A stretch of DNA of 64,000 bases. It comes from Sitta carolinensis (lineage: Eukaryota; Chordata; Aves; Passeriformes; Sittidae). The DNA lies in the NCBI GenBank assembly GCA_032173965.1, contig CM063290.1, forward strand, positions 3,179,001-3,243,000, in the 5' to 3' direction. A program made the position numbers and the translations under genes. The notes beneath the pieces were generated by a model. It made no database searches and was not told the DNA's origin. It was given only the letters and a program-made list of their open reading frames with translations. Below, one piece after another: positions 1 to 11,900 of the stretch; positions within the stretch are counted from its first letter, which is position 1, and every line of letters begins with the position of its first letter.

Positions 1-640
1 CCCGAGGGGAACGACCCGGGGAACGACCCGGGGAATAACCCGGGGAACAACCCGGGCCCGAGGGGAACGACCCGGGAACGACCCGGGGAACGACCCGGGG
101 AATAACCCGGGGAACAACCCGGGCCCGAGGGGAACGACCCGGGGAACAACCCGGGGAATAACCCGGGGAATAACCCGGGGAACAACCCGGGCCCGAGGGA
201 ACGACCCGGGGAACAACCCGGGGAATAACCCGGGGAACAATCCGGGCCCGAGGGGAACGACCCGGGGAACAACCCGGGGAACAACCGGCCGAGGGACGAC
301 CCAACAACCCGGGGCCAAACCCCGGGCACCTGTGGGCATTCCGAACAATCCCTGCCCGAGGGTAAACCGACCCCTGGGCACGGCGGAGCGTGGGAACGAC
401 CGGGGAAGAAACCGGCCGAGGGGAAGACCCGGGGGGAACAACCCGGGGAACAACCCGGCCCGAGGGGAACGACCCGGGGAAACGACGGCCGGGGGAACAA
501 CCCGGGGAATAACCCGGGGAACAACCCGGGCCCGAGGGGAACGACCCGGGGAAAACCCGGGGAACACCCGGGCCCGGGGAAAACCCGGGGAAAACCCGGG
601 AACAACCCGGGCCCGAGGGGAACGACCCGGGCCTGAGGAG
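1..640. repeat. GC-rich 13-bp satellite array
   Basis: The stretch is built from a 13-bp motif of the form cccggggaayrac. Runs of three to five motifs are separated by a spacer containing gggcccgagg, which gives an irregular higher-order period of roughly 55-70 bp. The right end, from about 290, is more degenerate. The array touches the window edge, so its full length is unknown. The Gly/Arg/Pro-rich open frame at 332-673 is a by-product of the repeat and its lack of AT-rich stops. Confidence 0.85.
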
Positions 641-659
641 CGGCTCCTGAGGGGAATTT

Positions 660-905
660 CCAGGGCCCACTGACCCCGGCCGGTGCTGGTTGGGAGTAGT
701 GCTCACCCCGGCCGGAGCTGAGGGGAAGTTGAGGGCAAACCCCAGCGGGAGCTGAGGGGGAGCTGGGGGCTCACCCGGGTCGGTGCTGAAGGGATGCTGA
801 GGGTTCACCCCGGCCGGTGCTGAGGGAGAATTGACTGGGGAGAGAGCTGAAGGCTCACCCTGCTCGGTGCTGGGTGGGAGCTGAGGGCACACCCCAGCGG
901 GGGCT
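660..905. repeat. Degenerate GC-rich tandem repeat
   Basis: Four to five imperfect units of about 50 bp share the pattern 'ggtgctgaggg...gctgaggg...ctcacccc'. They join the 13-bp satellite on the left to the pyrimidine-rich minisatellite on the right. No gene is seen. Confidence 0.6.
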
Positions 906-907
906 GT

Positions 908-1340
908 CGCGCTTCGGCTCCCTGGGGCTGTCCCTGTCCCCGGGCTGTCCCGCTCCCTGTCCCGCTCCCTGTCCCCGGGCTGTCCCGCTCCCTGTCCCGC
1001 TCCCTGTCCCCGGGCTGTCCCGCTCCCTGTCCCTGTCCTCCCGGGCTGTCCCGCTCCCTGTACCTCTCCCTGTCCCCGGGCTGTCCCTGTCCCCGGGCTG
1101 TCCCGCTCCCTGTACCTCTCCCTGTCCCCGGGCTGTCCCTGTCCCCGGCTGTCCGTTCCTGTCCGTCCCGGCTGTCCCGCTCCTGTCCCCGTCCCCGGGC
1201 TGTCCCGCTCCCTGTCCCTGTCCGGCTGTCCCGTCCCTGTCCCGCCGCTGCCCGTGTCCCTTCCGTCCCGGCTGTCCCCCTGTCCCTGTCCGTCCCTGTC
1301 CCCGTCCTCCCTGTACCTGTCCCTGTCCCTGTCCCGTCCC
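908..1340. repeat. Pyrimidine-rich minisatellite (ccctgt / cccgggctgt)
   Basis: The plus strand is almost pure C/T/G, made of shuffled short blocks: tcccgctccctg, tccctgtccccgggctg and ccctgt. Strong strand asymmetry and few stops leave several long overlapping open frames on both strands (805-1491, 855-1733 and 874-1764). Their proteins are simple Gly/Thr/Arg or Pro/Leu/Ser repeats and are not believable genes. Confidence 0.85.
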
Positions 1341-1690
1341 GCTGCCGGCCCCGCCGCCCCCCGCTCCCCGAGCGCGGCGCCGTTGCCGTGGCAGCGCGGG
1401 AGAGACCATCGGGCACCCGGGGTGGAGGGAGGCGAGGGGCCAGACGATTCCGTGCGGGGGGCGCGGAGCTCGGCTGAGGGCCGGGCGCCATTTATCACAG
1501 AGCCGTGGAGAATTCCGGGATGGAGGGGACATCAGAGATCCCGCAGCGCCAGCCCGGCCGTGGCGGGGACAGTTCCACTTGTTGCTCGCCGCCCCGCAGC
1601 CCGGCCGTGGGCAGTGCCCGGGATCCAGGGGCATCCGCGCCTTCTCCCTGTGCCAAGGCCTCGCAGGGAGGAATCCCTCCCTAACTAAAC
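1341..1690. promoter_or_regulatory. CpG-rich block, possible CpG island
   Basis: This non-repetitive block is very rich in G+C and CpG (for example gagcgcggcgccgttgccg and gggggcgcggagctcgg). Base composition drops sharply just after it, near 1.7 kb. Such islands often mark vertebrate promoters, but no first exon or splice donor tied to a coding frame is visible. It could also be the unique edge of the neighbouring GC-rich satellite. Confidence 0.4.
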
Positions 1691-1699
1691 CTGCCTCCC

Positions 1700-4600
1700 G
1701 GCAATTGGAAACCATCGCCCCTTGTCCTGTCACCCTTCTAAAAAATCCCTCTCCCTCCTTTTAACGAGCCCCTCCTGTCTCACCCCAACCTTTATTCCCA
1801 AACGTCCCCCTGTTTGTCTTTGAATCCAGGCTTTTTCTCTGGTTTCACTTTAACGTGTTATTTATTCACCACTCTGGAGGAAGCAGTCTGCTCTTCCTGC
1901 TCGTTTAGTGCCGTGCTTTTAGTCGCTAAAATCTAAATCAACCTCGCTGAGCGCAAGGAGGCTTCAAATGGCTTTTTTCACCAGTTATCCCATTATCCAC
2001 GCTAACCTTTAGTTAGTGCTCAGGACCCACAGAGCTGAACATCCTTGCGCTGTTTAATTTCTCACAAAAGCTCTATTCCTGTAGATTTGTGCAGTTGTAG
2101 ATCCATTTATCACACCCCGGCTCTTCCAGACCAGGTATTTATGTCTCTGCCAATAAATGATAATTCCCGTGCCTGCCCCTCAAAGGATACCTGGAGTGCA
2201 TGGCAATATTCAAGTTTTATCAGTTATATTGTCGTGGTTTATTTGCTTCGAGTCTTGTCCTTCCAGTTTTGGTGGCTTGACCATTATTTATAATTGGTGC
2301 TCCTTTAGGGGATAAACAGCCTCCACAGAAAAGCAGGAGTTTTAGAAAAAAGCGCTCTGGGATCCAAGGCAGGATTTAATAAGGACAAAGTATTATCTGT
2401 TTGAAATTTATGCACTCTAAGCTGTATTTCATTTGGCAAATTTGCATTTGTCCCATATGTATTCAGCCTAGGAGGCACACAATAACTTACACTGTTTTTC
2501 TTCACTACATAATCTGTCCGGCAGTAATTTTCCTTCATCATCCTGGTTACAGCACAGTTTTCAATTTTTTTTTTTTTTTTTTTACCCTGAGAGGCAATTT
2601 GTGTGGAGAGCCTGTGGAAAAAACATATGGATTTATGGATTTTTTGATCTTGAGAAGGAACTCGAGTAGTTTGCATAATGTGTAATCAACCTGAAAATAT
2701 TCTGTATTCTGGCCCTTACCTGGACTATTGTTTTGTAGCATTATAACATGTCCTTCCCTGTAGGAAAATTGTGTTCTTAGTAACCAGTTTTTAATATTCC
2801 ATACTGAAAAGAATCCCATTGTACATGGGATACTTACCTGTTATTTTCAAAGGAAGCAGAAGAAATACACTATTCTACATAAATTATATTATAATACTCA
2901 AGACTACTTTTAATTATAAAGTTTCTGCTAGGAAAAATGCGATTTTAGATGTAAGATAATTTCCTGCAGACAAATTGGCACTGAGCATCCCAAACTTAAA
3001 TGGTTCATACTGACTTTGTGAGCTTTGGTTCGAGTGCTTCAGCTGGAAGAGCATCAGGAGCCTCTTTTGTGGAGCTTTGTCCCTTTACATTTACATGCAT
3101 GGGAGATGAAGTAATGCAGGATTTGATGCTGGCACTCCCTATTCATCATATTTATAATTAGATTATTTAATTTTCAGCCATTTTACGTGTCTCCTCCTAT
3201 GCTCAGTTGTATTTTTTTTTGTTTCATTTACCAAGAGCTGATGTTCATATACGTAATTCCCTAATTTTGCTATCAGATTTCACAAGTGCAGATCGCACAA
3301 AGAAGCTGGTGCTTGCCCAATTTCTCCCAGAGCCACTTTTATTGGAAGTAAATGTAAAGTTTTTAAGGAAAATAAAAACTGAAATTCAACTCAGATCCAT
3401 CTGGTGGAGTTGTACTGTAAGTTATAAACCCTCTCTGTTCCTGTTGCTTTTCCTTTGTTCTCATACTGCTCCTGACCAAAATGCACCAGATTTATTAACT
3501 TTGGGGGGCTTTTCATCCATATTAAAGTATTTTTTACTGGGTTTGGAGCTCTGTATTTACAGCCACTGTTAGAAAGAACCCCTGAGCACAGAGGTGACTT
3601 GAGGGACCAAGAGAGGGTTTAAGGGGCTCGTACCAACCCACATTCCTCCTTGGATTTGCAATCCCTTACATTTGTGTCAGGCTTTAGGTGAGCTTCCAGA
3701 TCAAAATCTCTGAGGTTGCAGGGCTATGAGTTACATTAATGCTGGAAATGAAGAATGATCAGGAAATACAATTTAATTTTTTCGCAAGCTGCCTTTGATC
3801 ACTTTCCACGAACTTTTGTGCTGTTCAAATTCCACTTTCATGACCATTTATCAAAGGCCAGTTTTAAGATCTCATAAACCAGGATTTGCAGGAAATGAAC
3901 TTTAAATTTGCTCTGGAACTGCTTGTTCTTATGACTGGGAAAGAAATAGAAGTAACATCATTTTACTAACCTGATGACTTTCAATAAATACACTTTCAAT
4001 AAAAGCAGGGTATTTTTAGTCCTCAGGAGGAGATTGTGTTCCTTATTAGTTGTGAATAATTTGCTCCATTTTGTCCATACAGCAAGAACCTTGTTTTCCT
4101 TCTTCCTCCCCTGTTTTTGGCTGCAGAGGCACACATAGAATGACAGCTACCAGCCAGATGAAGGTGTTTTACCTTGAGTCACATCAGATCCCACTGAAGA
4201 TGTTCTGGAGTATTAAAATTATTTAAATTCAGGGGAAATCCTGGACACCTTAATCCCCTTTTGCTTGGTAGGAGAGGGCTAGTTAAATCCACTGGGGAGC
4301 AAAACCCAAGCAGGGTTTGACTTACTGCCAAAATTTCCCAGAACAGCACATGAAATTGCCAAGTTCAGTAATTTTTTAGCATTCTTCATTAAAAAAAAAT
4401 TAAAATAAAATAGATTTCCTTGCTCAGCCACAGCTCCTGGTTTGGTCACAAACCTTGGGCTCAGCCAAGCACAGGCAGAAATGAACTCAACACCTCTGAG
4501 CATCAGAGTTCCCCTGATGAAACGAGATGCTGTTCACCTCGAGGTGTGCAGTGCAGACCAGGCCATTCATTTGTGCCTTGAACTAAAAACACACCGTGCC

Positions 4601-5769
4601 CTTATTGGCCCTGCTTGACCCAAAACTCAACCAAAAGTATCCAGAATTGGAGCCAGGTTGGAGGTTTTTTGTGAGGCCAGGCGATTTTCAGGTTTCATTT
4701 CCACGACTCAGGCTCTGTGACCTGCAGCCAGCACATCTGAAGGGAAAGCAGGCTGATACCTCCAAGGAAAAGCACTTTGCTGTAATAAATGGGAGGATTA
4801 TCTCCAGTGCTTCCAGTGAATACAGCTGCTGGGTAGTGTTTTATTTGTTCACTTTATGAGGATAAAAAAAAGTGAACTTGTTTGAAGCCATTCAGGTTTA
4901 AGACAGGCTTTATCTGCCTGGTTGGAGGGAAAGATTAGCACTTAATAAAGCCTAATCTTAATGATATCCATTTATAAATAGGGCTTCAAATTGTCTAAAA
5001 TATTTAAACACGATGAAATGTAAAGACTTAAGACAGCTGAAGTCTTCTGAGAGAAAAAAATAAAGAAAACCTGAAGATTTGTCTACAAAGATTAAAGCAG
5101 CTTTAGTGGCAAAGGCCTAAGAAAATAAAAGAAAATACCAGGAGAAGGAAAACGGACGCTTTTGCTGTGTCTGTACAAGGCAAATTAAGTTATAGATTTG
5201 GTAAAAGGGCTCAAGAAATTATAAAGCTGTAACCTTTTAGCTGCTGTTTTGTAGCCAAAGACATCACAGCTGTTTACCTTTACCTTTGTCTAATCCTTTG
5301 TTTTTCCGAATCTTTAGGCCGTCTTTGCTTTTCGTACAGAAGAGTGTTAATGCATTGAGGCATTTTCAGGTTTTAAAAATAGAAATGGCTTTTTTTTTCC
5401 TTTTTTTTTTCCCCAAACCGCAGGAAAGAGAGAACATAACTCCTGTTTGTGTGCAGGTGTGTGGTGAAGCAGCAGGGGAGCTCCTGGCTGATCACGGGGG
5501 GAGGCAGGTTACAAGCTCTGCCTTGCAGACATTCCACACCTCAGCACTGCAATCTCCACCTCTGCCCAGGACCAGCCTTCCCTTTGGCTCAAAAGCTTCC
5601 CCATCGTGAGGAAAATGTGTTTTTATGGCCAAGCCTGGGAGGAGCCTGGGCATGAAAAGGCTTTTGCTGGAGGTTTTCAGTGGAGGATGGGTGTGAAGAG
5701 CAGGAAGCCAGGTGAGGGCAGGGGTGTCCAGAGCTCAGAGGGCTCTGCCTGTAGTCTGGTTTTCAGGAC
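1700..5769. other. Single-copy AT-rich DNA, no gene seen
   Basis: No recognisable exon, RNA gene or transposon was found. The stretch contains a 19-base T run at 2565-2583 and a T/C-rich tract at 5390-5412. A line near 3590-3650 faintly resembles a CR1 tail but is too weak to call. The short open frames are of the length expected by chance. Confidence 0.5.
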
Positions 5770-5992
5770 TGAAGTTTTTGATTTTTCTCAAGGCTGCATA
5801 AAGAGATCCTTTATTAAAAATCGTCTCCCCTTCTATACCATTTTCCACAGACCAATGGGATTGGTGAAAGACAAACCTCTTCACCCACACTGGTCAAACC
5901 AGAGGACATCAAAAGAAATCCCTCCTCCCAGGAGGAATGTACAACATAGATACTGTAACAAAAACAGTCCTGGTGTTTATGTTCTTTCCCTA
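5770..5992 (-). mobile_element. LTR fragment of an endogenous retrovirus
   Basis: Read on the minus strand, the stretch has the order of a retroviral U3-R region: a promoter-like segment, a TATA-like tggtatagaag, then an AATAAA signal about 25 bases further on. It aligns by eye over about 180 bp with the same-strand element at 30530-30747. Shared blocks include ggagggatttctt, ctctggtttgacca and tttcacca. No internal retroviral genes flank it, so it is a solo or partial LTR. The ends are approximate. Confidence 0.6.
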
Positions 5993-6091
5993 AGAATTTC
6001 AGCAAACCCAAACATCAGAAAACCAGAACTAGAGAAAACCCAGAAACTTCTGGCCTGAAAACCAGACTACACTTTGCCAGCAGGTCCAGGG

Positions 6092-6237
6092 CCTTTTCCC
6101 AGCATTTCCTTTTCCCAGCATTTCCTTTTCCCAGCATTGCCTTTTCCCAGCATTGCCTTTTCCCAGCATTTCCTTTTCCCAGCATTTCCTTTTCCCAGCA
6201 CTGCCTTTTCCCAGCACTGCCTTTTCCCAGGTGTGCC
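6092..6237. repeat. 16-bp minisatellite
   Basis: About nine tandem copies of ccttttcccagcattt are present, with small T/G and T/C variants at the end of the unit. The 81- to 83-residue open frames across it, on both strands, only reflect the repeat. Confidence 0.9.
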
Positions 6238-7400
6238 TATCAGGAGATGTCCCCACCAAGCTGAAGGTCACCATGGCAGCAGGGATTCCAGACAGATGGA
6301 TCTTTCCTGGGCATGCAGGGAATAGGCAGCTGGGTTTTTATGGAAGGCTGGGCTGAATTTGCTTTGCTTCCCTCACCTGATCCATGCTGACACATTTGAA
6401 ATGCCCAGGGTTGTACAGATGTGAGCCTGAACTCACCTTTCATCCTTTCTTCTGCTGCCCAGGCTCACAGCCCTGCTGCTCTTTCTGGATACCCCGAATT
6501 CCTCAGTGCTGCTTTTCACACAGCCACTGCAAGACTTTTGCTGTCTTTCCATGATTTGCTGTTAATACAGTTCTCAAACAGCTCCTGGCTGGTTTAGGGC
6601 AGCCTTTACCTAAACTCAACAGAGAATTCTGGTGTTTGAAGTGGTTAGTAACCTTTTCCTTCCATTTTCACAACTCTAGCACTTCAGTTTCTTTCCATTC
6701 CACACTGAGAAAAACCAGGAATCAGGAATTTGCTTACAATAAAATGCACAAACTTCCTAGAATGATGGAAACTGAGAAATCCTCAACTGAACTTTATCTG
6801 TTGGCATTCACTTGGCACGGTTAGTAAGTGCACCTCACTTTTGCAATTCATCTCTGCAATAGATTTGCAGAGCTTCTTCAAAGCCTTGCCAAGTTATTTC
6901 GGGTGTCATCATCAATATTTTCTTCAAAAATTGGATATGAGAAACAGTAAATGGGCAGTTTATATGTGAATAATGATTAGCTTGAGCAGCAATACCAAAT
7001 CATTTCCCATAGCCCTGGTAGAAATAGTTCAACGATTCCACATCTATAAAAGAGGGTAAGACACAAAAAAGAATGCAGATCACAGCCTGGTTTTACAGCC
7101 AGAATGCCAACAGATCATCTTTTAAAGAACTTTCACTGGAATTGCTTACAAATATGAGGAAATGTTGCTTATTTAGCACATCTGTACGGGAGAGAGAGAG
7201 AGAGATGCTTCCCTAGAGAAGAGCTTTTTAATATAATCATTAAAATAATTCTGTCTTGCAAAAGTTTGCAGTTTTAGTAGACTGTGTATAAAACATGATA
7301 AGGGTGGTTTGGTCTGCTTGTATTAAATTCCTTTTTGTAGCTAAACCACTGCAGAGGCTTACTGAAACATGAAAAATCAAAAGCTCAGATCCAGCTTTTC
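6238..7400. other. Single-copy DNA with a short GA repeat
   Basis: Nothing gene-like was recognised. A (GA)n microsatellite of about 16 bases lies at 7190-7205. Confidence 0.5.
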
Positions 7401-7402
7401 CA

Positions 7403-7872
7403 GGCTGGCAGGGATATCAGCCCCTAGAAATCACATTGCTGTCAGCTGTGATTTGCTCAGGAACTGTGACCAACAGGCAAACCTCACTGGGGGCACTGGG
7501 CTGCAGGAGGGACACAAAAGGGGGGGCAGCAAAATTCATTTGTGCAGCCTCCAAATCTTGGTGGTGTTACAAAAGGGACTCGCCCCATTCCTGCTCTAAG
7601 TTGCTGGGAAACTCCATTATAAAACATCTTTGCAAGTTCTGTGAGAGAGAGAGGAGGCTGAGAGGGGATAGTGGGGAGGAATTGTTCCCTGGGAGGGTGG
7701 GCAGGGGCTGGGCTGGAATTCCCAGAGCGGCTGGGGCTGCCCCTGGATCCCTGGAAGTTCCCCAGGCCAGGCTGGACACTGGGGAGCCCCTGGGACAGTG
7801 GGAGGGGTCACCAGGACAGGGGTGGGATGAGATGGGCTTTAATGTCCCTTCCACCCATTCTGGGATTCTGTG
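7403..7872 (+). mobile_element. Composite repeat: unknown module joined to a CR1 3' tail, copy 1
   Basis: The right half (about 7670-7872) is a CR1 tail: 'ctggatccctggaag', 'caggctggacactgg', then the terminal 'gggattctgtga'. The left half (about 7403-7660) contains ctgtgatttgctcagg and tttgtgcagcctccaaat and does not look like the usual CR1 3' end. The whole unit recurs almost unchanged in reverse orientation at 38712-39172. Outside the unit the flanks differ, so this is a repeat family rather than a simple block duplication. Confidence 0.75.
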
Positions 7873-7874
7873 AA

Positions 7875-8861
7875 ATTCTTGAATTTCTTGTCGCAGCCTG
7901 TCAAAATTCCAAATGTCTGGGAAAATGACTTTAATCAGTTCTGCGCAAGTTTGCAAGATGTAAACTCTGAAAAGCTTTTTCTCCTCCGTGAATTTTATAG
8001 CGGAAATGCTCATTTCATGTCACTGAGCTCCTTGAGTGGAACCTGGAGCTCTGCATAAGCCACTGAAAGGCAGTGACAATGGATGGGAGAGGAAAACATC
8101 TCAGGAAGCTCATCTGAAGCACTGACTGCAAATTCTTTCATTCTGTGCAAGAATTCCTTTCTTGATTTCGTTTTAAGAACTGCAGCTGTCAGTATATCCC
8201 CCTCTCACATAGTCTGCTCCATATCCCTCCAAAAACTTTATCCCTGGATCCTCTCCATGGAAGAGATCTCCAGCATTTTGACCTCCCAGCAGAGCTGGGT
8301 TGCTGGGATGTCACATTGTGATTTTGGCCTTATGGTACCTCAGCTCTGCCTGAATTCTGCTGGAGATGCCAGAGCTCTTTCCCAGATGGAATTCCTGCTG
8401 TGCTTTGCACACAAACCTCCTGACAGGATGTCATAATTGAATGTGATCGTTGTAAACACTGCTGCCCCACAGGTGAGCCCTCTTTCCTTGTAAAATCCCA
8501 CAAAAATGCACTCCCTGTCTCCCAGCTGCAGGAGGGGTGTTTAAATTACACCCTTGCTCGTGGCTCCACCGGAATTTTAGGGGAGAAATTAGCACATGGT
8601 CAGTGTTGGAACAAAAATGCCTTCCTAGTGCAAATGTTGTAGTCTGGTTGATGGGTCATTAGCAGGCACAGGCAGAAATATCCATCAGGAAGTTGCTGGC
8701 AATCCTGCAAATAAAGAAGGAAAGGATTCACCTTGTGACTACAAAAAAAATCAACAAAATAACAAGTAAATACAAACCAGCTGCTGGATTAAGAACAAGA
8801 AAATAAGAAGGGGAAAAATGCTTCAAATTTAGAAGAGCTTCACTGGAATCTTTTTTTTCTT

Positions 8862-8900
<39 letters not shown>

Positions 8901-11900
8901 CTTTTTGTCTCAAAAAGCAATAGAAATTAATCCTCTCTGCTGGCATGCCAGAGTTAGAGACTAAAGCATTGGTCCTGCAAGAAAATACAAGTGAAGGTCT
9001 CGCTGTTAAAAATTCATGTAAAAATCATTCCAGCAGAGGAATAAGATCAGATATTTTCTTCCAGTTCCAGCCAGCTGACAAAGGAAAGAATTAGATACCA
9101 AGTCACAGCGTGCATGAATTAATCAATATGGATTTCAAATGCATCTCTGTGAGAGCTGCAATAGGAGGAGCAGACAATTATTACATGGCCAAACCCAAGC
9201 TGCTACAGAAACAGAATTCTTATTCTGACATTTAAGTTTCTCATCTTTTTTTTACCACTTAATGAATAAAAACTGTGCTTAACTATTAATAATGAGATTT
9301 TAATTTCAGAAATTAGACCTTATAAGCTTTATATTTCTAAACCCGGTGATCTTTTTCAGCACTTCCAAAAAAACATGGGGCCTACATATTCAAAGGAAAG
9401 GGGAATTTATTTTATGCTAATCATTACTGTGAACTTTGGGTTTTCATCAGTTGCTAAATGGCTTTGGCATTAGAAAATACCACAGTGATAGGGAATGTCA
9501 CAGAACATTAACAATTCCATTTTTCTTATCAATTAAGCTGACCTTACCTACACTTATTATTTATTTGAACAAGAAAAATCTAAACACATCATGGATATTA
9601 CAGTCCATCTACCACAGAGTTCTCTAAATGCTTTTCCTTACCCAAGGCTTTCCATAATTCATCTCTGAAGACCCTAATAAAAACAGCAATTGTGTAATCA
9701 CTAAAAGCAGAAATTTATTTTCTTTTCTTTCCTTATATCTTACAAAAGATCTGCCGTTTATTCAAACCCGTAATTTAAGAAATAGCTCAGTTTTCTCATC
9801 AGAAAATAGCAGATTTTTCTTTCATTAAAGGCATTTTGTCAATTGTGGTAGTGTGAAAGGGTGAGGGGAATTTTCTGTCTCCTCTCAGCATCCCTTTGGC
9901 AAATGGAAAACAGAAAATGGCATGAAATAATGGACATCTAAGTGACAGTGGAGATGCTCAAGAAAAGGGGCTCACAACTGAAAATGTGCTGGTTACAAAT
10001 GAAAATTTGATACTGGCAAATTCCATCATAAAAATAAAGCTAAATTACCTCCAATTCTCTCCTAGCATCCTTGCTGGATGTAATAAATCATTGTTCAGCT
10101 TTAAAACAAGTTGAAAAGCAGATTAAGGACTAGAAAGCTAAAACAGAAATTAATTTCAAGGCAAAGTTTGCATTCCCAAGGTGTAACACATGAATGGAGG
10201 CAACTGTCAGGGCCCAGCAGTCCTGGGTGTCCTGGAGTTGGAGGTTTTTTCAATTCTTTATTTTTAATTAAATTATGAGAAACAACCATAGACATCCTCA
10301 CAATTTCTTTGTCACGCCTTGCAATTTTACAGTGACAGACAACAAAAAGATAATGGAAAGAAGTAAAATTGAAAAATATATATTACTTAAGACTTTTTTC
10401 TCTTCTTCTTCCTGAACTTCTTTAAAGCAGGCTCAGCTGGACTGTAATTCCTCTGTCCTACCACTTCCACAGCTGAAGTGTTTGGCTTAAGCTGAGCCTC
10501 CTCTTTTTGGGACTGTTGCAAAATCTGATAATTCCCATGATTAGGAGAAAAATGGCTCGAATAGAGGCAAAAAGATTTGCCCAGTAATTGATGATGATGA
10601 AGGCAATAACTAATATTTGATAAACGTGGAGAACCCCCATTTATATTAAAATACCTGTTCTTATTCTCTGGGGAAAATGCAGCATCTCAGGGGAAAAAAA
10701 ACAAAAAACATTCAGGTTGCAGCAGAGCCAGGTCCATTCTTAAAGCACTTTTGCAAGACAGGGACTTTCTGCTTGGTGAATTCCCCAAGCTTGATAAAAC
10801 ATCATTCTGCATGACAATATTAAGAAAGGTTTCTGAGGGTTGGGAATCTAAAGGAAATCCCTGATGTTTTCTGAGTAACTTGGAGTCCCTGTCCCTTCCT
10901 GATTCGTGTGAGCAGAGCATGGTGCTGCTGACTCCCAATCCCACTGGGCAGTGCTCTGAATCCATCACAGATCAGAAATTCATTGCAGAGCAAACATTTA
11001 GGACGTGGGGGAAAGTGGAGAATAACTGGCAAAAAAAAAATTATTCTGGAAAAAAAAGAAAAACTGTAGAGGATTTACCATCTGTTTTGTTTTCCATCCA
11101 GGTACTTCTGGGCTCTGAACAAGCTTTTGAGCCTTGGAAATTCACCAGTTTTCTGAGAAAAAAAAAAAAATCTCTTGTTGCTATGGAAATACCATCCCTT
11201 CCTGATGAGTCCTTCTTGAAGGTGGAGGACATTGGCAAGAGTAAACGTAAACTTTTGGGGTTTTGTTTTTTTTTTTTTTTTTTTTTTAATGATGTGTCAG
11301 ACAAAAGCAGCTAGAGCAGGGAGAATTCCTCACCCCCAAAACCCACTCGTGGCATCATCATCCCCTGCATGTGAGGAACATGAAGTAGCTGTGTGATGGG
11401 GTCATTATCCATGCCCAAAACACATCCAGAGTCCCCTGGAGCTCCTGGCAGGGCTGCGGTGGAGAGCAGGGCTGAGCCGAGGGCTGGCTCCGTGCCCAGA
11501 GCTCTGTTTTAATGAAACACAAAGTTGAGAGGGATCAATAACGCTCTCCCCTCCCAAACTGCCTGTTCGAGCAAGCTTTGGGAAGGTGATGGGGAAGGAA
11601 ATTAGATGTCTGTGAAAACTGGCAACATTCCTGTCAGGTTCACACCACAGAGGCTGCCTTGTCATTCCGTGGCAAACCTCAGCAGGGGGATAGAGAACAG
11701 AATGAAAGACAGGAGTGTGTGAAAAGAACATGACAGGAAACCTCTCTTTTTTCCCCCTTTCCCCTTCCTCCCACTTATTTTTTTCTCTCTGCCTGCATCC
11801 CAGCAACCCCCAAGTGAAATTCCCCCAGATGAGCAGCCAGCCAGAAAGACAGACCTGGAGATGTTCAAATGCTTCCCCCACGCAGAGCCCTCCCATAAAC

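Noticed and set aside
332..673. 113-codon Gly/Arg/Pro-rich open frame
   Set aside because: It lies in the GC-rich 13-bp satellite, which has almost no stop codons; the protein is just the translated repeat.
805..1764. Overlapping open frames of 228, 292 and 296 codons on both strands
   Set aside because: All come from the pyrimidine-rich minisatellite; low-complexity Gly/Thr/Arg or Pro/Leu/Ser proteins with no domain.
3590..3660. Possible CR1 tail
   Set aside because: Only scattered resemblance (ttaaggggctcgtaccaaccc); too short and diverged.
10458..10640. 60-codon hydrophobic minus-strand frame resembling a membrane segment
   Set aside because: AT-rich sequence often gives Ile/Leu/Phe-rich frames; no splice sites or homology recognised.
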